From: Klebsiella sp. WP3-W18-ESBL-02 | GTDB lineage: Bacteria > Pseudomonadota > Gammaproteobacteria > Enterobacterales > Enterobacteriaceae | Assembly (NCBI RefSeq): GCF_014168815.1 | Contig: NZ_AP021972.1 | Span: 2,294,001 to 2,358,000 of the forward strand | Direction of reading: 5' to 3' | DNA: 64,000 bases | In this document: positions 35,544 through 44,495 of the stretch, in pieces | Numbering within the stretch: position 1 is the first letter of the stretch | How the letters are laid out: each line of letters begins with the position of its first letter | Notes under the pieces: generated by a model | Database searches by the model: none | Seen by the model: only the letters and a program-made list of their open reading frames with translations | Told to the model about the DNA's origin: nothing | Position numbers and translations under genes: made by a program

Positions 35544-36556
35544 TGTTGGATGTGGAAGGCTACGAGCTGGATGCCGAAGAACGTGAGATTCTGGCGCACC
35601 CGCTGGTGGGTGGCTTAATTCTGTTTACCCGTAACTATCACGATCCGGCGCAGCTACGTGAGCTGGTACGCCAGATTCGCAGCGCGTCGCGTAACCATCT
35701 GGTGGTGGCCGTGGATCAGGAAGGCGGCCGCGTGCAGCGCTTCCGTGAAGGTTTCACCCGCCTGCCGGCCGCGCAGTCTTTTGCCGCCGTTCTGGGCGAA
35801 GAGCAAGGGGGGCGCATGGCGGCCGAGGCGGGCTGGTTGATGGCCAGCGAAATGATCGCCATGGATATTGATATCAGCTTCGCGCCGGTGCTGGACGTTG
35901 GGCACATTTGCACCGCCATCGGCGAGCGCTCCTATCATGAAGACCCGCAAAAGGCGCTGGCGATGGCACGCCATTTTATTGACGGTATGCACAGTGCCGG
36001 TATGAAAACCACCGGTAAACATTTCCCGGGCCACGGCGCGGTCACCGCCGACTCGCACAAAGAGACGCCGCACGATCCTCGTCCGGAAGCGGACATCCGT
36101 GCAAAAGATATGGCGGTGTTCAGGACGTTAATTACCGAGAATGCGCTGGACGCGATTATGCCGGCGCACGTTATTTATGATGCGGTCGATCCGCGTCCAG
36201 CCAGCGGTTCCGCCCATTGGCTGCAAACCGTACTGCGCGGCGAGCTGGGGTTCAACGGCGCTATTTTCTCTGACGATCTGTCGATGGAAGGCGCGGCAAT
36301 TATGGGGAGCTACGCCGAGCGCGGCCAGGCGTCGCTCGATGCCGGTTGCGATATGATCCTCGTCTGCAATAATCGTAAAGGTGCGGTGAGCGTGCTGGAT
36401 AACCTGTCACCGATCAACGCAGAGCGTGTTACGAAGTTGTATCATAAAGGTTCATTTAGCCGTCAGGAACTGATGGACTCCGCCCGCTGGAAAACGGTTA
36501 GCGCTCAGTTGGAACAACTCCATGAACGCTGGCAGGATGTGAAGGCTGGTCATTAA
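35531..36556 (+). CDS. nagZ: Beta-N-acetylhexosaminidase NagZ
   Basis: The 341-residue cytoplasmic family 3 glycosidase removes GlcNAc from anhydromuropeptides during cell-wall recycling. Its products signal AmpC beta-lactamase induction in species with ampR-ampC. Signature KHFPGHGAVTADSHKE (with the catalytic His/Asp dyad) is near residues 163-178, and the nucleophile Asp in IFSDDLSMEGA. GTG 35531 (MGPVMLDVEGYEL) matches E. coli and overlaps thiK by 13 bases; AAGGAGG lies just upstream. Confidence 0.96.
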   Translation: MGPVMLDVEGYELDAEEREILAHPLVGGLILFTRNYHDPAQLRELVRQIRSASRNHLVVAVDQEGGRVQRFREGFTRLPAAQSFAAVLGEEQGGRMAAEAGWLMASEMIAMDIDISFAPVLDVGHICTAIGERSYHEDPQKALAMARHFIDGMHSAGMKTTGKHFPGHGAVTADSHKETPHDPRPEADIRAKDMAVFRTLITENALDAIMPAHVIYDAVDPRPASGSAHWLQTVLRGELGFNGAIFSDDLSMEGAAIMGSYAERGQASLDAGCDMILVCNNRKGAVSVLDNLSPINAERVTKLYHKGSFSRQELMDSARWKTVSAQLEQLHERWQDVKAGH

Positions 36557-36594
36557 CCCTCCCGGTGTGGGAGTAATGGTGTGGTGAGGACGCG

Positions 36595-37137
36595 ATGATT
36601 ATCTATTTACACGGTTTTGACTCGAATAGCCCTGGTAACCATGAAAAAGTGCTGCAGCTGCAGTTTATCGACCCGGATGTACGGTTGATCAGCTACAGCA
36701 CGCGGCATCCGAAGCATGACATGCAGCATCTGCTTAAAGAAGTGGACAAAATGCTGCAGCTGAACGCCGATGAGCGTCCGCTGATTTGCGGCGTGGGGCT
36801 GGGTGGTTATTGGGCCGAACGTATCGGTTTCCTGTGTGATATTCGCCAGGTGATGTTTAACCCGAATCTGTTCCCCAACGAGAACATGGACGGCAAGATA
36901 GATCGCCCGGAAGAGTACGTGGATATTGCCACTAAGTGCGTCAATAACTTCCGTGAGAAAAACCGCGATCGTTGCCTGGCCATTCTCTCTCGTCATGATG
37001 ACGCGCTGGATAGCCAGCGTTCAGCTGACATGCTGCATCATTACTACGAGATCATCTGGGACGAACAGCAGGGCCATAAGTTCAAGAATATCTCGCCGCA
37101 CCTGCAGCGAATCAAAGCGTTTAAAACGTTAGGTTAA
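36595..37137 (+). CDS. ycfP: YcfP, UPF0227 alpha/beta-hydrolase-like protein
   Basis: The 180-residue protein begins MIIYLHGFDSNSPGNHE and has the elbow ICGVGLGGYWAERIGF, where the usual nucleophile serine is leucine (GVGLGG), and a later HD/SRHDDALD segment. Hydrolase activity is therefore doubtful, as for the whole family. Found downstream of nagZ in enterobacteria. The start is behind GAGGACGCG. Confidence 0.93.
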   Translation: MIIYLHGFDSNSPGNHEKVLQLQFIDPDVRLISYSTRHPKHDMQHLLKEVDKMLQLNADERPLICGVGLGGYWAERIGFLCDIRQVMFNPNLFPNENMDGKIDRPEEYVDIATKCVNNFREKNRDRCLAILSRHDDALDSQRSADMLHHYYEIIWDEQQGHKFKNISPHLQRIKAFKTLG

Positions 37138-37148
37138 ACGCGGATCGG

Positions 37149-37187
37149 AAAAGCCCCGGCGTCGTCGAGTCGCCGGGGCTTTTTTTT
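37149..37187 (+). terminator. Terminator after ycfP
   Basis: An 11-bp stem AAGCCCCGGCG / CGCCGGGGCTT with a 9-base loop is followed by a long T run. It ends the hinT-ycfP block. Confidence 0.88.
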
Positions 37188-37260
37188 GTTAATTTTTAAC
37201 CTGGCACGGGCGTTTTTTGCGGGCTTAGCCGCCGTTCGTTCAACTTCTGCGCGATAAAAC

Positions 37261-37274
37261 TTGATACACATCAA
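37261..37274. promoter_or_regulatory. FNR box upstream of ndh
   Basis: TTGATACACATCAA is a perfect match to the FNR consensus TTGAT-N4-ATCAA. It lies 137 bases before the ndh start. In E. coli FNR represses ndh anaerobically from a site in the same sequence context. Confidence 0.8.
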
Positions 37275-37410
37275 TTTTGGTATGACCAATGCACCATTCA
37301 TGTTATTCTCATTGCAGCTGAATGGTTTCTTGTTAGTAACTTGTTGTTAATTAAAGGCTATATTTATAACTTTTAATTAACAATTGGTTAATAAATTTTA
37401 AGGGGGTCTC

Positions 37411-38715
37411 GTGACTACGCCAATGAAGAAAATTGTAATTGTAGGTGGCGGCGCTGGCGGCCTGGAACTGGCGACTCAGCTGGGGCACAAACTTGGCCGC
37501 GGTAAAAAAGCGAAAATTACGCTGGTAGACCGTAACCATAGCCACCTGTGGAAGCCGCTGCTGCACGAAGTGGCGACCGGTTCGCTCGACGAAGGCGTAG
37601 ATGCGCTGAGCTATCTGGCGCATGCGCGTAATCATCATTTCCAGTTCCAGCTGGGTTCGGTGATGGACATCAACCGCGAAGCAAAAACCATTACGCTGGC
37701 CGAGCTGCGCGATGAAAAAGGCGAGCTGCTGGTGCCGGAGCGTAAGCTGGCGTATGACACGCTGGTGATGGCGCTGGGCAGCACCTCGAACGATTTCAAC
37801 ACCCCGGGCGTGAAAGAGCACTGTATCTTCCTCGATAACCCGCATCAGGCGCGTCGTTTCCACCAGGAAATGCTGAACCTGTTCCTGAAATATTCGGCTA
37901 ACCTTGGCGCGAATGGCAAGGTCAACATTGCGATTGTCGGCGGCGGGGCGACCGGCGTTGAGCTGTCGGCTGAGCTGCACAACGCGGTGAAACAGCTGCA
38001 CAGCTACGGCTATAAAGGCCTGAGCAATGAAGCGCTGAACGTCACGCTGGTGGAAGCCGGCGAACGCATTCTGCCCGCGCTGCCGCCGCGCATTTCCGGC
38101 GCAGCGCACAGCGAACTGACTAAAATGGGCGTGCGCGTACTGACCCAAACGATGGTGACCAGCGCTGACCAGGGCGGTTTGCACACCAAAGACGGCGAAT
38201 ATATTCAGGCCGATCTGATGGTGTGGGCGGCAGGCATCAAAGCGCCGGACTTTATGAAAGAGATCGGCGGGCTGGAAACCAACCGCATTAATCAGCTGGT
38301 GGTGGAGCCGACGCTGCAAACCACCCGCGACCCGGATATCTATGCGATCGGCGACTGCGCATCCTGCGCGCGTCCTGAAGGGGGCTTTGTGCCGCCGCGC
38401 GCCCAGGCTGCACACCAGATGGCAACCTGTGCGCTGAATAACATTCTGGCGCAGATGAAAGGTAAAGAGCTGAAGCCGTACACCTATAAGGATCACGGCT
38501 CTCTGGTGTCACTGTCCAACTACTCGACCGTTGGCAGCCTGATGGGCAACCTGATGCGCGGCTCAATGATGGTAGAAGGGCGTATTGCCCGTATGGTGTA
38601 TATCTCGCTGTATCGTATGCACCAGATTGCGCTGCACGGTTACTGCAAAACCGGTCTGATGATGCTGGTGGGAAGTATCAACCGCGTCATTCGCCCGCGT
38701 CTGAAGCTGCACTAA
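37411..38715 (+). CDS. ndh: Type II NADH:quinone oxidoreductase
   Basis: The 434-residue peripheral membrane flavoprotein oxidises NADH and reduces ubiquinone without pumping protons. The FAD-binding loop is IVGGGAGGLELATQLG (near 9-24), the NADH loop IAIVGGGATGVELSAEL (near 177), and YAIGDCASC (FAD ribityl Asp) near 312. The C-terminal amphipathic region RMHQIALHGYCKTGLMMLVGSINR anchors it. The start codon is GTG at 37411 after TAAGGGGG. Monocistronic and preceded by an FNR box. Confidence 0.97.
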   Translation: MTTPMKKIVIVGGGAGGLELATQLGHKLGRGKKAKITLVDRNHSHLWKPLLHEVATGSLDEGVDALSYLAHARNHHFQFQLGSVMDINREAKTITLAELRDEKGELLVPERKLAYDTLVMALGSTSNDFNTPGVKEHCIFLDNPHQARRFHQEMLNLFLKYSANLGANGKVNIAIVGGGATGVELSAELHNAVKQLHSYGYKGLSNEALNVTLVEAGERILPALPPRISGAAHSELTKMGVRVLTQTMVTSADQGGLHTKDGEYIQADLMVWAAGIKAPDFMKEIGGLETNRINQLVVEPTLQTTRDPDIYAIGDCASCARPEGGFVPPRAQAAHQMATCALNNILAQMKGKELKPYTYKDHGSLVSLSNYSTVGSLMGNLMRGSMMVEGRIARMVYISLYRMHQIALHGYCKTGLMMLVGSINRVIRPRLKLH

Positions 38716-38724
38716 TCTCTGCAC

Positions 38725-38756
38725 CCGGCCTGCATGTTCTGATGCGTGCAGGCCGG
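38725..38756. terminator. Hairpin after ndh
   Basis: A 10-bp inverted repeat CCGGCCTGCA / TGCAGGCCGG, 9 bases past the ndh stop, lacks a T run. It may stabilise the mRNA end or act as a Rho-related 3' hairpin. Confidence 0.5.
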
Positions 38757-38977
38757 ATTGGCACAGCGCTATTCGGCAATGCATGCCAACGTAGCCTGAT
38801 GGTGCCACGCTTTCCAGGTTTCAAATCGTTACCCGTGTTTATCCTCTCGTTGGCCTTCAGAATTCTCTCAAACACCTCTTTCTCCAGAGAAAATCCTGCT
38901 TTTGGGCTTTTGTCTGATAGCGGTCATTTACCTTAAGTTGCACAATTGTTACCAATAGCAACAAAGGAGGATGTCCC

Positions 38978-39514
38978 GTGAATAAATCAATGTTGGCGGG
39001 TATGGGTATTGGCGTCGCCGCCGCGCTTGGGGTGGCTGCCGTGGCGAGTATGAATGTCTTCGATCGCGGCCCGCAGTATGCGCAGGTGATCTCCGCTACG
39101 CCCATCAAGGAAACCGTAAAAAACCCGCGTAAAGAGTGCCGCAACGTGACGGTCACCCACCGTCGTGCGGTCCAGGATGAAAATCGTATCGCTGGCTCAG
39201 TGCTGGGCGCGGTGGCAGGCGGTGTCATTGGTCATCAGTTCGGCGGCGGGCGAGGTAAAGACGTTGCCACCGTCGTCGGTGCGCTGGGCGGCGGCTATGC
39301 CGGTAATCAGGTGCAGGGTGCGATGCAGAACAACGATACCTACACCACCACCGAGCAGCGTTGTAAGACGGTGTATGACAAGTCTGAGAAGACGCTCGGC
39401 TATGATGTGACTTATAAAATCGGCGACCAGCAGGGAAAAATCCGCATGGATAAACAGCCTGGTAGCCAGATCCCGCTGGACAGCAACGGCCAGCTGGTAC
39501 TGAATAAAGCCTAA
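38978..39514 (+). CDS. ycfJ: YcfJ, glycine-zipper membrane protein
   Basis: This 178-residue protein starts with GTG 38978 behind AAAGGAGG. It has an N-terminal hydrophobic segment (GMGIGVAAALGVAAVASM) and a glycine-zipper double segment (SVLGAVAGGVIGHQFGGG and VVGALGGGYAGNQVQG) around residues 75-115, as in the Rick_17kDa/2TM surface-antigen family. E. coli YcfJ matches throughout. Function unknown; reported to affect motility/biofilm regulation in some species. The preceding 260 bases contain only a hairpin behind ndh. Confidence 0.9.
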   Translation: MNKSMLAGMGIGVAAALGVAAVASMNVFDRGPQYAQVISATPIKETVKNPRKECRNVTVTHRRAVQDENRIAGSVLGAVAGGVIGHQFGGGRGKDVATVVGALGGGYAGNQVQGAMQNNDTYTTTEQRCKTVYDKSEKTLGYDVTYKIGDQQGKIRMDKQPGSQIPLDSNGQLVLNKA

Positions 39515-39534
39515 AAAAGCATGAGTGTGCGATT

Positions 39535-39570
39535 CGCCCCGTCGTCTCCCCGACTGCGGGGCGTTTTTTT
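39535..39570 (+). terminator. Terminator after ycfJ
   Basis: Stem CGCCCC / GGGGCG encloses an internal hairpin and is followed by seven T. It overlaps by two bases the end of the convergent comR gene. Confidence 0.75.
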
Positions 39571-40204
39571 ATGCGGTAATCATCTGCGGCCACAGACGCA
39601 GGGTGGTTTCCGTAATTTGCATCAGCGTTTCAAAGCTTGCCCCTTCGCGAGCGCTGATTGACATGCCCTGTAAAATACAGCCCAGGAACAGCGCCAGTTC
39701 GGCGACGTTTTTCTCTGCCGGGATTTCCCCGCGCGCTTGCCGCAGCTGCAGGAACTGGCTCAGCGTCTGCTCCTGTACCGCGTGGCGTGACTTGATAGTC
39801 TTCGCGATCTCTTTAGAAGACGCTGCCAGGGCCGCCGACGTGTTAATCGTAAAGCAGCCCGCCGGCGTGTCCTTGCTGGTAAAGCAGGTTGCGACAGCGG
39901 TGAAATAGTTGCGTAACGCTTCAATGAGCGTCTGTTCTTCGCAAAACAGACAGGCTTCATTCTTCGATGCAAAGCGGCTGATATAGTGATCGAGAACGGC
40001 GCGGAACAGCCCCTCTTTATTCACAAATTCAGCGTACAGCGTCGGTGCCTTTGCCCCCGTAGCCTCGACAAGGTCGGAGAGGGATGTTGCTTCGTAACCA
40101 TACTGCCAGAATAGCGTCATCGCTTTATCAAGCGCCGCTTCCCGGTCGAATACTTTAGGTCGCCCACGGCCTTTTTTCGCGCAACCTTGCGTGTCAGTTG
40201 TCAT
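39569..40204 (-). CDS. comR: ComR, copper-responsive TetR-family repressor
   Basis: The 211-residue regulator has an N-terminal TetR helix-turn-helix (ALDKAMTLFWQYGYEATSLSDLVEATGAKAPTLYAEF, residues about 25-60) and a ligand domain with several cysteines (CLFCEE near 95-98; CF and C further on) that could bind copper. In E. coli ComR represses the divergent bhsA (comC), an outer-membrane protein that lowers copper permeability; copper relieves repression. Two matching candidate operators lie in the intergenic region. Confidence 0.92.
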   Translation of the reverse strand: MTTDTQGCAKKGRGRPKVFDREAALDKAMTLFWQYGYEATSLSDLVEATGAKAPTLYAEFVNKEGLFRAVLDHYISRFASKNEACLFCEEQTLIEALRNYFTAVATCFTSKDTPAGCFTINTSAALAASSKEIAKTIKSRHAVQEQTLSQFLQLRQARGEIPAEKNVAELALFLGCILQGMSISAREGASFETLMQITETTLRLWPQMITA

Positions 40205-40234
40205 CGTGCCGCCTACCTCAGTCGGTGATTAGTG

Positions 40235-40253
40235 AACGGTCATTATAAAAATA
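40235..40253. promoter_or_regulatory. Candidate ComR operator 1 (near comR)
   Basis: AACGGTCATTATAAAAATA lies about 30 bases before the comR start. Seventeen to eighteen of 19 bases repeat at 40337-40355. It likely mediates autoregulation (inference). Confidence 0.5.
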
Positions 40254-40336
40254 ATCTGCGACGGGGGCTAGCGCTTCCGCCGAGAAATACGAATTCATCA
40301 TATTTGTATGAAAAATATATGAATTTATAATAAATA

Positions 40337-40355
40337 AACGGTCGTTATAAAAATA
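40337..40355. promoter_or_regulatory. Candidate ComR operator 2 (near bhsA)
   Basis: AACGGTCGTTATAAAAATA contains the small palindrome AACG-GT-CGTT, typical of TetR-family operators, about 95 bases before bhsA. It is the better of the two direct copies. Confidence 0.5.
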
Positions 40356-40449
40356 CGTTGACGTGTGACCTGGATCTCATTATTATTATCTTATCGATCG
40401 TTAAGTTAATAACGTCTGACCTACAAAATTCATCTGCAAGGTAACAATC

Positions 40450-40707
40450 ATGAAAAACGTAAAAACCCTGGCCATCGCCGCTGTACTGAGCTCTCTGTCA
40501 TTTGCAAGTTTTGCCGCTGTTGAAGTGCAATCCACTCCGGCAGACCAGCATAAAGTCGGCAACATTGCCGCGTCCGCAGGCCCGAACCTGGCATCCCTGG
40601 AACAAGAATTAGCGCAGAAAGCTGACGAAATGGGTGCGAAATCTTTCCGCATCACCTCTGTTAGCGGTCCGAACTCCCTCCACGGCACTGCGGTAATCTA
40701 TAAATAA
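40450..40707 (+). CDS. bhsA: BhsA/ComC, multiple-stress outer-membrane protein
   Basis: The 85-residue YhcN-family (DUF1471) protein has signal peptide MKNVKTLAIAAVLSSLSFASFA (cut before AVEVQST). The conserved DUF1471 pattern (LASLEQELAQKADEMGAKSFRITSV and HGTAVIYK) follows. E. coli BhsA affects outer-membrane permeability, biofilm and stress/copper tolerance. Divergent from its regulator comR. RBS AAGG lies 6 bases upstream. Confidence 0.95.
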   Translation: MKNVKTLAIAAVLSSLSFASFAAVEVQSTPADQHKVGNIAASAGPNLASLEQELAQKADEMGAKSFRITSVSGPNSLHGTAVIYK

Positions 40708-40745
40708 GCGTTAAAACCCTCATAATGCTTATGTCACTGCAATAA

Positions 40746-40780
40746 AAAAGGCCCTGAGCGTATCCCGCTCAGGGCCTTTT
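40746..40780. terminator. Bidirectional terminator bhsA/ldtC
   Basis: A 15-bp stem AAAAGGCCCTGAGCG / CGCTCAGGGCCTTTT with a 5-base loop and T runs on both sides, between convergent genes. Confidence 0.88.
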
Positions 40781-40797
40781 ACTTTTCAGCGTTTTTT

Positions 40798-41757
40798 CTA
40801 CATATTTTGCTGCGTGACGCCGTGATGGCGGGTCACATCGACCGGCATACCGGAACGCACGGTCATGACTTTATTCATCACTTCCGCATCGGTACCCGCG
40901 CTTTGGCTAAACGCCTGCATGCTGGCATTCAGCACAATCGGCAGCGTTTTCGGATCGTCATCAATATGCTCAGACAACGGCTGGTGGACCTCGACCAGAT
41001 GCACGCCGTTTGGCTCAATAGACGCTTTGATCGGCGTATTAATAATGTTCACTTTAGTGCCCGGGGACACCTTATCGTACAACGCTTTAATGTCGTTATC
41101 GCGCAGGCGAATACAGCCGGAGCTCACGCGCATACCAATGCCGAAATCGGCATTGGTGCCGTGCAGCAGGTACACACCGCCGTAGGCCGCCAGACGAATG
41201 GCGTGATGGCCCATCGGGTTGTCTGGCCCGGCCGGCATGACAGCAGGCAGCTCGATGCCCTGCGCGCGGTAGCGTGCGCGGATGTTGGCCGTCGGCGTCC
41301 AGGTCGGATTGGCGCGTTTATCGGAGACGGTGGTGACCATGGTCGGTGTCACCGTGGTGCCGCCAAGCTGACCGATGCCAATAGGGTAAACGGTGACGGT
41401 ATTGCTGCCCGGCGGATAGTAATACAGCCGTAGCTCGGCGAGGTTAAGCACAATGCCTTCACGCGGTACATCCGGCAGCAGCGTCTGCAGCGGGATGGTC
41501 AGCACGCTGCCGGGACGCGGTACGTAAGGGTCAACGCCTGGATTGGCCTGCAGCAGCGCCAGGAAACCGACGTTATATTTTTTCGCAATGGCTTCCAGTG
41601 AACCGCCGTTGTTTTCGACGACGTGGAAGCGGTTTTCACCCACCAGGCGGCTACCCGGCGGCGGCAGCGGCCAGGTGTTGGCGCTGACCGGCAGCGCAAC
41701 GCTGACGGCAAGCACAATCCCGGCCAGCCAGCGTGAAAGTTGCAGTGTGTGTCGCAT
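40798..41757 (-). CDS. ldtC: L,D-transpeptidase LdtC (YcfS)
   Basis: The 319-residue periplasmic enzyme links Braun lipoprotein to peptidoglycan. It has a signal peptide (about 1-26), a LysM segment (residues about 44-90, FHVVENNGGSLEAIAKKYNVGFLALLQANPGV), and a YkuD catalytic domain. The active-site motif is HGTNADFGIGMRVSSGCIRLRDNDI, with His near 206 and Cys near 222. In E. coli it is followed by mfd; here the next region is a siderophore locus, so synteny breaks after this gene. Confidence 0.95.
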   Translation of the reverse strand: MRHTLQLSRWLAGIVLAVSVALPVSANTWPLPPPGSRLVGENRFHVVENNGGSLEAIAKKYNVGFLALLQANPGVDPYVPRPGSVLTIPLQTLLPDVPREGIVLNLAELRLYYYPPGSNTVTVYPIGIGQLGGTTVTPTMVTTVSDKRANPTWTPTANIRARYRAQGIELPAVMPAGPDNPMGHHAIRLAAYGGVYLLHGTNADFGIGMRVSSGCIRLRDNDIKALYDKVSPGTKVNIINTPIKASIEPNGVHLVEVHQPLSEHIDDDPKTLPIVLNASMQAFSQSAGTDAEVMNKVMTVRSGMPVDVTRHHGVTQQNM

Positions 41758-41899
41758 CGCGCTAATCCCTCAAAGTCACAAATGTTGTCCAAAAGTTAAA
41801 GTGGCTATTATGCGTAAGGATACTGTAGGGAAGTGACGATGGATTGAAAGAGTATGTAAAGCCCGAAGCCTGCACGTACGCTGGCCCCGGGCGGCAGGA

Positions 41900-44086
41900 T
41901 CAGAAGGACATTTTCACCGTAAACTGCACTTCACGCGGGTCGCCAATCTGGTTACCCAGGTTATTGCTGGCAATTGACGAGGTGTAGTAGGTCTTGTTAA
42001 ACAGGTTCTTAACGTTAACCTGCAAGGTGACCGGATATTGCAGCTTCATTTTGTACGCGGCGAAAACGTCCGCGACGGCATAACCCGGTAAGTAGTAGTC
42101 CGCGCCGTTGGTGCCGGAACGGCGGCTCAGAGCGTGACCACCGCCGCCTACGGTTAAGGTATTGCTGTCGTAGACGTTGTGAATGTCATAGGTCAGGAAT
42201 AGCGAACCGGTATGGCGCGGCACGTTCGGCAGCGGCTTACCCGCATAGTCCGGATCTTCCAGAACCTTCGCGTCGGTGTAGCCATAGCTGCCGATAATAT
42301 TCAGGTTGTCGGTCAATGAACCGGCAACGTCAACTTCAATCCCCCGTGAGCGGACTTTCCCGGCGGTTTTCGCGTAGGTTTCATCACCGATGGTTTCGGT
42401 ATACAGCACGTTGCGTTTGTGGATATCAAAGAAGGTCACGTTCGACGTTACACCGTCGAAGAGGTCGAACTTGGCGCCGACTTCGTAGGAGGTTGCTTCT
42501 TCCGGCGGCAGATCGCCAATGTAGCTGGCAATAGAGGACTGCGGCATAAACGACTGCGCGACGTTACCGAATAGCGAGACCTGCGGCGACAGTTTGTACA
42601 CCAGGCCGAATTTCGGCGTCAGTTTTTCATCCTGGCTGTCGGTATTTGCCTGGAACGGACGGCCTTTGCCCGCATACTGGGTGTAGTACTGGTAGCGCAC
42701 GCCCGCGACCGCAATCCATTTATCCGTCAGATATAACGCGTCCTGTAAATAGGTGGCGTAGGTTTCCTGCTGAATACGCTGATCGCTGTCGGCAGCCGAC
42801 ACGGTGGTGCATTTATCCAGCGTACCGTACACCGGATTGTAGATATTAAGGCTCTTTTTAACATTCTTACAGCGGATCATATCCGTGCGCAGCAGGTCAT
42901 AATTCTCATAGGCGATGCCGGTGAGCAGCTCATTATAGAAGCCACCGATCACCACGTTTCCTTGTAAATCTGCCCGCGTGGCATGCATGCGCTGGGTTGA
43001 ACCCTGCGTGGCGTCGACGCGGCGGGTCAGGTCGCCGGTTTTGGCGTCATAGGCCATCACGCGCGCCTGGTTGTCGCTGTACATATCCTGGCTGAAGCTG
43101 TAGTCGAAACGCGCGGTCCATTGGCTATTGAGACGGTACTCCGCGTTCAACTGCGCGAGGTCAGAATTGCCGTCGGTAATGTTAAACGGTTCGTCGAAGC
43201 GTTCTTTACTCGGTACGTTAACCGCCTGACCGGTATTCAGGTCAAAAATTGTGCCGCGATCGAAAGGCGTATTGTAGTTCCGGTGGGACCACGACAGGTT
43301 AACCGTGGCGTCATCGCCAAACCAGGTCAGGGAAGGGGCAATAAAGCTGCTACGCGACTGACCAAAGCTGCGCCAGTAATCTTCATTCTGGTATTCACCA
43401 ACCAGGCGATAGGTCAGACGGGTACCGTCGATAGGCCCGGTGACGTCAATCTGTCCGGTACCGCCGCCGAAGCTGCTGGAGGTGGCGGAAATATCACCCG
43501 AAAAGGTACGTTCCGGGCGTTTGGTGACAACATTAATCAGCCCGCCGGGATCGAGTATGCCATACAGCGTCGAGGCGGGTCCTTTCAACACTTCAACACG
43601 CGACGTCGCGGCATTAAAACTGCGCGGCAATACGGTACGTAGGCCGTTGGTCATAATCGAACCGTCGCGGTTTGCGCCAAAGCCGCGACGGGTGAAGGCA
43701 TCCTGGGTGCCGCCGAGGGTATTGGTTTGCACAACGTTGGCGACGTTATACAGCGCTTCATCGAGTGAAGTGGCATGCTGATCGGCCAGTACCCGATCGC
43801 TGACGGTATTCACCACCTGCGGAATATCGAGCATAGGCATTGAGGTCAACGTGGCCGTCGAGCTGCTGAGCGGCTGGTAGCCGTCCGTCACGTCCCGATC
43901 TGCCTGCGCGGTCGCGCCGACCACCGTCATGGATTCTTCTTTTTTTGCCGCGTCACCCTGCGGCTGTGCTTCCGCCGCCATCAGCGAAGGGGACGCGACC
44001 GCCCCCAGAAAAAGCAGTGAAAAAAGTGCGCGCCCGGTAGTTCCCGTGAACGTCGGGGATAACTGTGTCATCTCTCTGTTTCCCAT
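41900..44086 (-). CDS. TonB-dependent hydroxamate-type siderophore receptor (FoxA/FhuA-like)
   Basis: The 728-residue outer-membrane receptor has a signal peptide ending near AAEAQPQ (about residue 38), TonB box-like ESMTVVGA, a plug domain (LDEALYNVANVVQTNTLGGTQDAFTRRGF, then GLINVVTKRPE), and a 22-strand barrel ending in F. Overall it follows the TonB-siderophore (ferrichrome/ferrioxamine) type; FoxA is my best guess for the class. Start ATG 44086 or 44071, neither with a textbook ribosome site. It is divergent from an iron-type ABC transporter and has a Fur box upstream. The exact ligand cannot be told from sequence. Confidence 0.85.
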   Translation of the reverse strand: MGNREMTQLSPTFTGTTGRALFSLLFLGAVASPSLMAAEAQPQGDAAKKEESMTVVGATAQADRDVTDGYQPLSSSTATLTSMPMLDIPQVVNTVSDRVLADQHATSLDEALYNVANVVQTNTLGGTQDAFTRRGFGANRDGSIMTNGLRTVLPRSFNAATSRVEVLKGPASTLYGILDPGGLINVVTKRPERTFSGDISATSSSFGGGTGQIDVTGPIDGTRLTYRLVGEYQNEDYWRSFGQSRSSFIAPSLTWFGDDATVNLSWSHRNYNTPFDRGTIFDLNTGQAVNVPSKERFDEPFNITDGNSDLAQLNAEYRLNSQWTARFDYSFSQDMYSDNQARVMAYDAKTGDLTRRVDATQGSTQRMHATRADLQGNVVIGGFYNELLTGIAYENYDLLRTDMIRCKNVKKSLNIYNPVYGTLDKCTTVSAADSDQRIQQETYATYLQDALYLTDKWIAVAGVRYQYYTQYAGKGRPFQANTDSQDEKLTPKFGLVYKLSPQVSLFGNVAQSFMPQSSIASYIGDLPPEEATSYEVGAKFDLFDGVTSNVTFFDIHKRNVLYTETIGDETYAKTAGKVRSRGIEVDVAGSLTDNLNIIGSYGYTDAKVLEDPDYAGKPLPNVPRHTGSLFLTYDIHNVYDSNTLTVGGGGHALSRRSGTNGADYYLPGYAVADVFAAYKMKLQYPVTLQVNVKNLFNKTYYTSSIASNNLGNQIGDPREVQFTVKMSF

Positions 44087-44495
44087 AAAAAATCTGCCGA
44101 TGGACGGCAGACAAATTGTATAAAAATCATTGCCCTGAATCGCAAAATCTATCCGTTCACAAGCGTTATAAACGTTCCGGATATGTAATGAGAATCATTC
44201 AAACATGACGAAATGTAGTAGTAAATGCATGGAGGAATAAATTTATAAGACACAGGTAACGCAGGCTTTCAGGGGCGAGAGTAACGAGGCGGTCTGTTTT
44301 AACTATTTGAATATTTATATTTTTATTGTTCATGATGTGTCTGGCGGAACGCGGCGGCGCTCGAAAACCTTATGAAGCAAAGTGGTAATGTAGCGAGCTT
44401 GACTACTACATTACGTCATTGCATGATCAAAAGAGAATGAGATTTATTTAAAGTGCGAAACGATATCACGTCGTTGCGGCCGGAGAGAACGAAAT
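44087..44495. other. Divergent regulatory region of the siderophore locus
   Basis: The 409 bases between receptor and ABC operon contain no gene. Visible are a Fur box (44184-44202) and an 11-base inverted repeat AATGTAGTAGT (44212-44222) / ACTACTACATT (44402-44412), plus a related AATGTAG at 44388. These could be operators of the operon's RpiR regulator (inference). Confidence 0.5.
44184..44202. promoter_or_regulatory. Fur box of the siderophore receptor
   Basis: TGTAATGAGAATCATTCAA matches 13 of 19 positions of the Fur consensus, with the core AATGAGAATCATT. It lies about 100 bases before the receptor gene. Confidence 0.65.
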
